DNA from: Pullichristensenella excrementipullorum | Lineage (GTDB): Bacteria; Bacillota; Clostridia; Christensenellales; Aristaeellaceae | Direction of reading: 5' to 3' | Assembly: GCA_018713365.1 (NCBI GenBank) | Contig: DVOU01000026.1 | Span: 1-64,000 of the forward strand | DNA: 64,000 nucleotides | Shown: positions 1 through 9,262 of the stretch, one piece after another | Layout: every line of letters starts with the position of its first letter | How positions within the stretch are numbered: position 1 is the stretch's first letter | Notes under the pieces: generated by a model | The model's input: only the letters and a program-made list of their open reading frames with translations | Told to the model about the DNA's origin: nothing | The model's database searches: none | Position numbers and translations under genes: made by a program

Positions 1-244
<244 letters not shown>

Positions 245-287
245 GGTTGTTTCTCCTCCTAAAATGTTGTCAGGTCTTATGGGCGTA

Positions 288-361
288 TGGAGCGGGTGAT
301 GGGAATCGAACCCACGTGATCAGCTTGGGAAGCTGGAGCTCTGCCATTGAGCTACACCCGC
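288..361 (-). tRNA. tRNA-Gly (anticodon CCC), CCA encoded
   Basis: On the minus strand the acceptor stem GCGGGTG pairs with CACCCGC, the T arm holds GGTTCGATTCC, and the anticodon loop TTCCCAA gives anticodon CCC, reading GGG glycine codons. The 3' CCA is encoded at 288-290. It closely resembles bacterial tRNA-Gly(CCC). It sits directly upstream of tuf in the same direction. Confidence 0.95.
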
Positions 362-389
362 GCGTTTTTCCCGCTGTCATACGAAGTGT

Positions 390-418
390 ATTGTACTTTA
401 GTTTTGCGCTTTTGTCAA
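390..418 (-). promoter_or_regulatory. SigA-type promoter for tRNA-Gly-tuf
   Basis: On the minus strand, -35 TTGACA (413-418) and -10 TACAAT (390-395) are separated by 17 bases, about 30 bases upstream of the tRNA 5' end. This is a near-consensus housekeeping promoter, as expected for a tRNA/EF-Tu unit. Confidence 0.85.
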
Positions 419-444
419 CAGCTTAATATTAAATTTTCTCGTCT

Positions 445-1071
445 TCACTTCTTTTCGAGGTATTTTTGCAGTTTCCGCTTGATGCGCTGCAGGGCGTTGT
501 CCACGCTTTTGACGTGGCGGCCCATGGCCTGGGAGATCTCCACGTAGCTTTTGCCCTCCATGTACAGCACCAACACCTGCTTTTCAAGGTCCGAAAGCAT
601 CTCGCCGATGCGCCCCTCGATAAAGGAGAGATCCTCGCGGTCGATGAGCATGGCCTCGGGGTCGGAGGGCACTTCCTCGCTGATGACGTCCAACAGCGTG
701 CGGTCGCTCTCCTCGTCGTAGATGGGCTTGTTGAGCGACACATAGCTGTTGAGGGGGATGTGCTTCTGCCGCGTGGCGGTCTTGATGGCGGTGATGATCT
801 GGCGGGTAACGCACAATTCCGCAAAGGCGCGGAACGAGGTCAGCTTTTCGCTCTTGAAATCGCGGATGGCCTTGTACAGGCCGATCATGCCTTCCTGCAC
901 GATGTCCTCGTGATCCGCGCCGATGAGGAAATAGCTGCGCGCCTTGGTGCGCACGAAGTTCTTGTACTTGTTGAGCAAAAACTCCAGCGCCGCGCCGTCG
1001 CCCGCCTGCGCCAGGGCGACGATCTCCTCGTCCGTCATCGGTTCAAATCTCTCGTAATACATCAAGGTCAT
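445..1071 (-). CDS. sigH: RNA polymerase sporulation sigma factor SigH
   Basis: A 208-residue sigma-70 family protein. Region 2, with EDIVQEGMIGLYKAIRDF, lies at about 55-72 and binds core polymerase and the -10 element. Region 4, a helix-turn-helix around YVEISQAMGRHVKSVDNAL, lies at about 176-194 and reads the -35 element. Length and sequence fit SigH (Spo0H), which starts the sporulation programme and stationary-phase gene expression. The ATG overlaps the stop of rae1 (ATGA), so the two are translationally coupled. The order mrnC-rlmB-rae1-sigH is the one known from Bacillus. With the collagen-like protein at 23.8 kb it suggests a spore former, although sigH alone is also kept in some non-sporulating relatives. 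Confidence 0.95.
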   Translation of the reverse strand: MTLMYYERFEPMTDEEIVALAQAGDGAALEFLLNKYKNFVRTKARSYFLIGADHEDIVQEGMIGLYKAIRDFKSEKLTSFRAFAELCVTRQIITAIKTATRQKHIPLNSYVSLNKPIYDEESDRTLLDVISEEVPSDPEAMLIDREDLSFIEGRIGEMLSDLEKQVLVLYMEGKSYVEISQAMGRHVKSVDNALQRIKRKLQKYLEKK

Positions 1072-1616
1072 TTGTCCTCCCGATGCTCTTCTCCCCGACG
1101 CATGGCCTCCAGCCTGCGGGCCACGTCCTCGGGCAGGCGCTCGATGAGCGCCGAGCGCGTTTTTGGCCGCGCCGACATGCGCTCGCGGCCGGCGCGCGAT
1201 ACCTGACCGACCTCCACGAGCAGCTCCCGCGCCGACATGCGCGTCGCGTGCCGTCCCAGAACGACCATCTGCTCCACCAGATCGCTGGTGGCCACGCGCA
1301 CTTCCACGCGCCCCAGTTCCGCGTCGCGCGCGTACTGGTCGCAGAGCCGCTCGATGTAGTTGTCCGCCGTCTCGTTCTTCTGCGTGTAGACGACGGTCAG
1401 CGGCCCGGTCTGCTCCTCTGTGCGCGCCCTGCGGTCGCCCAGATAGGCGTCGTAGACCAGAACGACCTTTTGCCCGGAAAAACCCGCGTAGTCCATCAGA
1501 CGGGCGGCCAGAGCGTCCCGCGCGTCGCTGAGCGAGCCCGCGTCCATGCCCTGCACGTTTTTCCAGGCGTTGAGTACATTGTAGCCGTCCACGATCAGAA
1601 CGCGCCGCTTCTTCAC
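1068..1616 (-). CDS. rae1: NYN/PIN-like ribonuclease, Rae1 (YacP) family
   Basis: 182 residues from a GTG that overlaps the rlmB stop by four bases (GTGA); reading further upstream in this frame only gives anti-frame peptide inside rlmB. The N-terminus KKRRVLIVDGYNVLNAWK holds the conserved Asp (residue 10) of the NYN nuclease fold. Further acidic residues lie in VLVYDAYLG and NETADNYIERLC. In Bacillus, Rae1/YacP is a ribosome-associated endonuclease that cuts mRNA in the A site. Position between rlmB and sigH matches that family. Function is assigned by family and synteny. Confidence 0.88.
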   Translation of the reverse strand: MKKRRVLIVDGYNVLNAWKNVQGMDAGSLSDARDALAARLMDYAGFSGQKVVLVYDAYLGDRRARTEEQTGPLTVVYTQKNETADNYIERLCDQYARDAELGRVEVRVATSDLVEQMVVLGRHATRMSARELLVEVGQVSRAGRERMSARPKTRSALIERLPEDVARRLEAMRRGEEHREDK

Positions 1617-2641
1617 GCCCCGCCTCCCCGCGCGCGCACCACCTGATAGAGCAGCACGCCCGCCGCCACCGAGGCGTTCAGGGAAGAGATCTTCCCCAGC
1701 ATCGGTAGCGTCACGCGCCGGTCGCACAGGGAGAGCGTCAGGCGGGAGATGCCCTCGCCCTCCGAGCCGATCACCAGCGCCAAAGGCCCGGAAAGGTCGG
1801 CGGTGAGCGCGTTCTCGCCCTCCAGCGCCGCCGCCACGATCCACAGCCCGGCGCGCTTCAATTCCTCCAGCGCGCGGTTGAGGTTCTTCACCCGCGCCAC
1901 CGGCAGGTGCGCCAGCGCCCCCGCCGCCGCCTTTTCACAGGCTGGCGTCAGCCCTGCGGCGCGCCGCTCGGGGATGACGACCCCGTGCGCTCCGGCGCAC
2001 TCGCTGCTGCGGATGATGGCGCCGAGGTTGTGCGGGTCGGTCACCTGATCCAGCACCACGACGAGCGGTTCTTCGCCGCGCTCCCGCGCCCGCGCGAGGA
2101 TGTCCTCGATGGTGGCATATGCACGCGCCGAGCGGAAAGCCAGCAACCCCTGATGGGCGGGATAGATCTGATCCAGCCGGCAGCGCTCCACGAACTGCAC
2201 CACCACGCCCGCCTCCCGCGCCATGCGCACGATGTCGCGCGCCGCGCCGGAGAGGTCGCCCTCGGCCACCAGCAGCTTTTCCAGCGGCGCGCCGCTCTTG
2301 AGCGCCTCGCGGATGGGGTTGCGCCCCACGAGCAGGTTCTCCGGCGGCTGGACGTCCCTTTCCTCATGATGCGCCCGCGGCGGCCGTTCCATGCGCGGCG
2401 GTCGCTCGCCATAAGGGCGGACAGGCAGCGTCCGTGTCTGGGCGCGCTCCGCGGGGCGAACGGGCATCGCCTCCGCATGGGCGTGGTCATGGGCGCGCGC
2501 GGGAAGCGTCTCAAAGGGCCCGTCCACGCGCTCCGCCGGGGGGATGTCGAAAGTCCTGCGCGCCGGGCGAGGCGGGTTCTTGCCCCCCTGACGCGGCGCA
2601 AAACCGCGCTTGTCGCGTTCGCGGCGGTCATCGTTTCTCAT
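1613..2641 (-). CDS. rlmB: 23S rRNA (guanosine-2'-O-)-methyltransferase RlmB-type
   Basis: 342 residues. The last 240 form a SpoU/TrmH enzyme: substrate-binding domain from about residue 103 (LLVGRNPIREAL), then the knotted SPOUT motifs DQVTDPHNLGAIIRSS (198-213), GSEGEGIS (292-299) and LPMLGKISSLNASVA (312-326), which bind S-adenosylmethionine. RlmB methylates the ribose of G2251 in the 23S P loop. Residues 1-100 are an Arg/Pro/His-rich, low-complexity extension not needed by the fold and probably a basic RNA-binding tail. The ATG lies inside the 3' end of mrnC and the stop overlaps the rae1 start, so the operon is tightly coupled. Confidence 0.93.
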   Translation of the reverse strand: MRNDDRRERDKRGFAPRQGGKNPPRPARRTFDIPPAERVDGPFETLPARAHDHAHAEAMPVRPAERAQTRTLPVRPYGERPPRMERPPRAHHEERDVQPPENLLVGRNPIREALKSGAPLEKLLVAEGDLSGAARDIVRMAREAGVVVQFVERCRLDQIYPAHQGLLAFRSARAYATIEDILARARERGEEPLVVVLDQVTDPHNLGAIIRSSECAGAHGVVIPERRAAGLTPACEKAAAGALAHLPVARVKNLNRALEELKRAGLWIVAAALEGENALTADLSGPLALVIGSEGEGISRLTLSLCDRRVTLPMLGKISSLNASVAAGVLLYQVVRARGGGA

Positions 2642-3020
2642 GGTCGTCCTCCAGTGCCAGCTTCAGTATCTCCTCCATGCGCTCCATCTGCCCGGTGACG
2701 AACAGATAGCCCACCACGGCTTCCAGCGCCGTGGCGCGATGGTACTCGGCGGCGTCGGCGTTTTTCGGCGGGGTCTGATGGGCGTTGCGGGCGCGGCGAG
2801 CCACGTCGCGCTCGCGCTCGGTGAGTACGCCCTCCACGCGCGCCATCGCCTCCGCCTGCGCGTGGGCGCAGACGCGGGTTACCGCGGCGCGGTGCATGTC
2901 GCGCACATGACCGCCCGCGCGCACCAGCGCGGCACGCACGTACAGGTCGTAGAGAGAATCGCCCAGGTAGGCGAGTTCCAGCGAGCCGGGCAGCGCGCCC
3001 GGCGCAAAGTCAAAATCCAT
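2628..3020 (-). CDS. mrnC: Mini-ribonuclease III
   Basis: 130 residues from ATG at 3020; a GTG one codon upstream (3023) is an alternative. The RNase III catalytic-domain signature LAYLGDSLYDLYVR is at about 14-27, and the C-terminal helix carries ATALEAVVGYLFVTG with a conserved Glu. There is no double-stranded RNA-binding domain, as is usual for MrnC, which matures 23S rRNA ends in Bacillus. It is the first gene of mrnC-rlmB-rae1-sigH and overlaps rlmB by 14 bases. No strong Shine-Dalgarno is visible. Confidence 0.93.
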   Translation of the reverse strand: MDFDFAPGALPGSLELAYLGDSLYDLYVRAALVRAGGHVRDMHRAAVTRVCAHAQAEAMARVEGVLTERERDVARRARNAHQTPPKNADAAEYHRATALEAVVGYLFVTGQMERMEEILKLALEDDHEKR

Positions 3021-3065
3021 CACGCAGATCGTTCCACCATTTCCGCTCCATATTTCTCTGACAAT

Positions 3066-3095
3066 AGTATACCAGATATTGCGGCCATTTCACAA
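3066..3095 (-). promoter_or_regulatory. Probable promoter of mrnC operon
   Basis: Minus strand: -35 TTGTGA (3090-3095) and -10 TATACT (3066-3071), spacing 18, about 45 bases before the mrnC start. Confidence 0.65.
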
Positions 3096-3171
3096 GTTCT
3101 CCGCGAAAAAAAGCCGAAGTCTGTATACGCTTTATGCCGCCCAACGTATATACATTGCATGAAAAGGGGCT

Positions 3172-3290
3172 CCATCCACATATTCCACAGGGTTTTCCAC
3201 AGGTTTTGGGGCCCGAAGGCCCCATTTGGCGGGGTTTTCCACGGTTATGCACCCGCAGGTACGGTGAATTGTTATATATTTTCCACAGAC
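3172..3290. repeat. Cluster of DnaA-box-like 9-mers in an AT-rich gap
   Basis: The 530-base gap between tsaD and mrnC is markedly AT-richer than its surroundings. On the plus strand it holds same-direction 9-mers close to TTATNCACA: CCATCCACA (3172), TATTCCACA (3181), TTTTCCACA (3193), TTTTCCACG (3235), TTATGCACC (3245) and TTTTCCACA (3279). A perfect hairpin GGGGCC-CGAA-GGCCCC (3208-3223) sits between them. None is an exact DnaA consensus box. It may be a DnaA-binding or other regulator site; no gene is seen here. Confidence 0.5.
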
Positions 3291-3350
3291 CATAGTCTTA
3301 TTTGGTCACACAATAAGAGAAATCAGTCTGTTTTAAGACGATTTTGTGGC

Positions 3351-3398
3351 GTTGACGGGCTAATTTTTGTCATATTCGTAGATTTTTGCCCCGTCAAC
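3351..3398. repeat. Inverted repeat with AT-rich loop
   Basis: GTTGACGGG (3351-3359) and its exact complement CCCGTCAAC (3390-3398) flank a 30-base T-rich loop. It lies in the same intergenic gap, downstream of the DnaA-box-like cluster as read on the plus strand. Role unknown; a protein-binding site or structured RNA are both possible. Between 3400 and 3520 I see only AT-rich sequence with no further feature. Confidence 0.45.
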
Positions 3399-3522
3399 GG
3401 ATATTTGCACAATGCCGCGGGCGGTGAAAAGATGAAAAATCAAGCTGTATATTTTACAAATGTATTGCATTTTGGAGCATCCACTCTATACATTTTTCAA
3501 GAGCGTGAAAACAGACGCCATC

Positions 3523-3543
3523 CGGCGGCCAAAAGCGCCGCCG
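3523..3543 (-). terminator. Possible tsaD terminator
   Basis: Hairpin with 7-base-pair arms CGGCGGC/GCCGCCG just downstream of the tsaD stop. The following minus-strand sequence has only a short TTTT further on, so termination may be weak. Confidence 0.45.
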
Positions 3544-3552
3544 CGCATGTTC

Positions 3553-4596
3553 TCAGGCGAACATGCGCAGCGACGGCAGAGCGTTCAAGTCCAGCGCGGC
3601 CACTTCGCCGCGCATCAGGCGATAAAAGGCGGCAGAGCCGATCATCGCCGCGTTGTCCGTACACAGGGCCACGGGCGGCAGATAGACCTTGAGACCGGCC
3701 TCCTCGCCCCGGCGCGAAAGCTCGCGGCGCAGCAGCCGGTTGGCAGCCACGCCGCCCGCCGCGGCCAGAGAGGACGCCCCCGCCTCGGTGGCGGCAGCCA
3801 CGCTCTTTTCCACCAGCGAATCCACCACGGCGCGGCGGAAGCTGGCGGCAAAGTCGGCGGCGTCGATCTTCTCCCCCTGCTGGCGCAAATTGTGCGCCTG
3901 ATTGATGACGGCGGTCTTTAAGCCGCTGAAGGAAAAATCGTACTTTCCCGGCGTATGCGTGTGGGGGAAACGGTAGCGCCCGTCGTCGCCCTCCTCGGCC
4001 AGCTTGTCGAGCAGCGGCCCGCCGGGGTAGGGGATGTCCAGCACGCGCGCCACCTTGTCAAAGGCCTCGCCGGCGGCGTCGTCCAGCGTCTGCCCCAGCA
4101 GGCGGTATTCGCCGTAATGTTCCACCAGCACGATGTGGCTGTGTCCGCCCGAGGCCACCAGACAGGCAAAGGGCGGCTTGAGATCGGGGTGGGCGAGGTA
4201 GTTGGCGCTCACATGGCCCTCGATGTGGTTGACGGCCACCAGCGGCAGGTCGCGCGCGTAGGCAAGCGCCTTGGCGTAGCTCACGGCGGTGAGCAGCGCG
4301 CCCACCAGCCCCGGCCCGCAGGTGACGGCCACGGCGTCGATGTCTTCAAGCGTCATGCCGGCCTCGGCAAGCGCTGCGTCCAGAAGCGGATCGAGCGCCT
4401 CCACGTGCATGCGCGAGGCGATCTCCGGCACCACGCCGCCGAACACGGCGTGGCGGTCGATCTGCGAGAGTATCTGATTGGCCAGCACTTCCCGCCCGTC
4501 GCGCACGATGGCCACGGCGGTCTCGTCGCAGCTGGACTCAAAGGCGAGGATGGTGGCATGCCCCGCCCGTTGCAGCGCTTCCACGCGCCCGTTCAT
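3553..4596 (-). CDS. tsaD: tRNA N6-threonylcarbamoyladenosine (t6A) transferase subunit TsaD
   Basis: 347 residues, the usual length for TsaD/Gcp of the ASKHA fold. FESSCDETAVAI at 19-30 is the phosphate-binding start, the metal-binding HIEGH is at 124-128, and FSFSGLKTAVINQ with a later GGVAANRLLR complete the family pattern. With TsaB and TsaE (not in this window) it transfers threonylcarbamoyl to A37 of ANN-reading tRNAs. It is the last gene of the secA-prfB-Lit-like-tsaD run; its ATG overlaps the upstream stop (ATGA). Confidence 0.96.
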   Translation of the reverse strand: MNGRVEALQRAGHATILAFESSCDETAVAIVRDGREVLANQILSQIDRHAVFGGVVPEIASRMHVEALDPLLDAALAEAGMTLEDIDAVAVTCGPGLVGALLTAVSYAKALAYARDLPLVAVNHIEGHVSANYLAHPDLKPPFACLVASGGHSHIVLVEHYGEYRLLGQTLDDAAGEAFDKVARVLDIPYPGGPLLDKLAEEGDDGRYRFPHTHTPGKYDFSFSGLKTAVINQAHNLRQQGEKIDAADFAASFRRAVVDSLVEKSVAAATEAGASSLAAAGGVAANRLLRRELSRRGEEAGLKVYLPPVALCTDNAAMIGSAAFYRLMRGEVAALDLNALPSLRMFA

Positions 4597-5243
4597 ACAA
4601 ATCGCCTCCCAAAGCGCACGCCGAAGATGGCCAGCGGCACGGCGAGCATGTAAGCCAGCGCGCGCACGGCGATCACCCCGGCAAAGTCGGCAAAGAACTG
4701 CTCCGGCAACAGCCGCAACAGAAGGTCGGTCTCCGGGTTTAGCAGCCAGAGGTCGTTGGTGAACAGCGTTTCATGAAAGAAGGTGAAAGCGCCGGAAAAG
4801 TCCGCCGCCGCCCAAATGGCGAAGGCGCCCAGCGGCAAAAGCAGCGCCGCCAGCCCCACAAAGCACATCGGCAAAAGCCGCGCCCCGCGCGAAAGCCACA
4901 GCCCCGCCGCCAGCAACACGGCCGCGATGACGAACAGAACGTTGCGCACCGTGCGCGCCAGATCAAACAGCCCCAGCACGTCGCGCATGTGGGCAAGCTC
5001 CTTTTCGTTGAAGGGGGAACTGTCCAGCGCCGCCTCGTCGCCGGCGAGATAGCCGGCCAGCATGCCGTCGAGCCGCTCCATCTCCTCCTCTGTCACGCCC
5101 GCCGCCTCCGGCAGGCCGTTTGCCTCCTGCAATTCGCGGTAGATGCCGTCGTTGGTGCCGCAGTTTGCCACCACCATCAGAAGCAGCGCGGCAAACAGGC
5201 AGAACCATCCCGGCGCGCAAAGCGCCATGCCCCATTTTTTCAT
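4593..5243 (-). CDS. DUF1461/TIGR01906 integral membrane protein, possibly Lit lipoprotein transacylase
   Basis: 216 residues with about four or five membrane helices: residues 10-27, then helices at about 100-120, 125-148 and near the C-terminus. The family hallmark is the extracellular FFHETLFTNDLWLLNPETD segment followed by LLPEQFFADF. This pattern is that of TIGR01906/DUF1461, the family that includes Lit, which moves an acyl chain within lipoproteins to make the lyso form. The His in FFHETLF is the conserved candidate catalytic residue. It overlaps tsaD by four bases. The family call is good; Lit activity is inferred. Confidence 0.7.
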   Translation of the reverse strand: MKKWGMALCAPGWFCLFAALLLMVVANCGTNDGIYRELQEANGLPEAAGVTEEEMERLDGMLAGYLAGDEAALDSSPFNEKELAHMRDVLGLFDLARTVRNVLFVIAAVLLAAGLWLSRGARLLPMCFVGLAALLLPLGAFAIWAAADFSGAFTFFHETLFTNDLWLLNPETDLLLRLLPEQFFADFAGVIAVRALAYMLAVPLAIFGVRFGRRFV

Positions 5244-5307
5244 GCCATTCTCCCAATGCGACAGGGCGGACGGAGAGCTTCCCCGTCCGCCAAAGGTACT
5301 TGCAAGG

Positions 5308-6412
5308 TCACTCGGCCATCATTTGCAGATAGGCGGTGACAAAGCCCTCGAGCTTGCCGTCCATCACGGCGGAGACGTCGCCCATCTCGTAGCCTGTGCG
5401 CAGGTCCTTGACCATCGTGTAGGGCTGGAAGACGTAGGAGCGTATCTGGCTGCCCCACTCGATCTTCTTCTGTTCGCCCTTGATGTCGCCCATCTGCTCC
5501 TGCCGCTGCTTTTCCTTGAGTTCGGCCAGCTTGGCGCGCAGCATGCGGAAGCAGGTCTCCTTGTTCTGCACCTGCGAGCGCTCGTTCTGGCACTGCACCA
5601 CCACGCCCGTGGGCAGGTGGGTGATGCGCACGGCGGAATCCGTGCGGTTGACGTGCTGACCGCCCGCGCCGGAAGCGCGGTAGGTGTCGATGCGCAGGTC
5701 TTCCGGGCGAATTTCGATCTCGCCGTCGTCCTCGATGATGGGCGCCACGTCCAGAGACGCAAACGACGTGTGCCGCCGGGCGTTGGCGTCGAACGGAGAG
5801 ATGCGCACCAGCCGGTGTACGCCGCGCTCGGCCTTGAGATAGCCGTAGGCGTAGTCGCCGTCCACCTCGAAGGTGACGGACTTGATGCCCGCCTCGTCGC
5901 CGTCGAGCAGGTCGATCTCGCGCACCTTGAAGCCCATGCGCTCGGCGTAGCGGACGTACATGCGGTAGAGCATCTGCGTCCAGTCCTGCGCCTCGGTGCC
6001 GCCCGCGCCCGCGTGCAGCGAGAGCAGGGCGTTGCAGCCGTCGTATTCGCCGTTGAGCAACGTGGTGAGCCTGAGCGCGTCGAGGTCTTCGCGCACGCTC
6101 TCCAATTCGCCCCGGATCTCCTCGGCCATGGAGTCGTCGTCCTCCTCCTCGGCCAGCTCCATCATCACTTCGATGTCGTCGGCGCGGGAGACGAGGGTCT
6201 CGTAGTGCTGAATCTTCATCTCCGTCTGGTGGGCGTGGGCGGAGACGCGCTGGGCGCGCTCCGTGTCGTCCCAGAAGCCGGGGGAGGCCATGTCCTCCTG
6301 GTATTCGATCAGATCTTCGCGCAGCTTGGCGACGTCAAAGTGAGTCACCTGCCTCTGCGATCAATTTCCGTATGGCGTTCAGGTCCTGCTTGAAGCCTTC
6401 CATTTCGATCAC
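5308..6412 (-). CDS. prfB: Peptide chain release factor 2, programmed +1 frameshift
   Basis: Translation starts at GTG 6412 behind AGGGG. It runs 25 codons (ending EAGDSL) to an in-frame UGA at 6335-6337, then continues in the +1 frame as DVAKLREDL to give about 367 residues, the normal RF2 length. The second part holds SPFDANARRHTSF and GAGGQHVNRTDSAV, whose GGQ triggers peptidyl-tRNA hydrolysis at UGA/UAA. Although split by a stop codon, this is a functional gene. It follows secA by 41 bases, the same order as in Bacillus. Confidence 0.95.
6335..6350 (-). promoter_or_regulatory. prfB autoregulatory frameshift site
   Basis: Minus strand reads AGGTGA (Shine-Dalgarno-like, 6345-6350), then CTT (6338-6340), then TGA (6335-6337) followed by C. 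This is the conserved CUU-UGA-C slip site at codon 26. When RF2 is scarce the ribosome pauses at UGA and shifts +1. Confidence 0.92.
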
Positions 6413-6453
6413 GAGATTCACCCCTTTGCGGTTCTGGAATTGGGTCGTCGGTC

Positions 6454-9156
<2,703 letters not shown>

Positions 9157-9212
9157 TGTCTTCCTCCAAAACGGCGGCGCGAAAGCGCGCGGGCCGGAAT
9201 AGACCAGTTTCT

Positions 9213-9241
9213 ATTATAGCGGGAAGCGGCGCTTTTTTCAA
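9213..9241 (-). promoter_or_regulatory. SigA-type promoter of secA
   Basis: Minus strand: -35 TTGAAA (9236-9241), -10 TATAAT (9213-9218), spacing 17, about 57 bases before the secA ATG. Confidence 0.8.
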
Positions 9242-9262
9242 TATCCGCCGGGGAATTTCCCC

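Noticed and set aside
1617..1844. Upstream extension of rae1
   Set aside because: The peptide before GTG 1616 is low-complexity antiframe inside rlmB; the GTG overlaps the rlmB stop as usual for coupled genes.
3024..3552. Chromosomal replication origin (oriC)
   Set aside because: No exact DnaA consensus boxes and no dnaA or dnaN gene nearby; kept only as a DnaA-box-like cluster.
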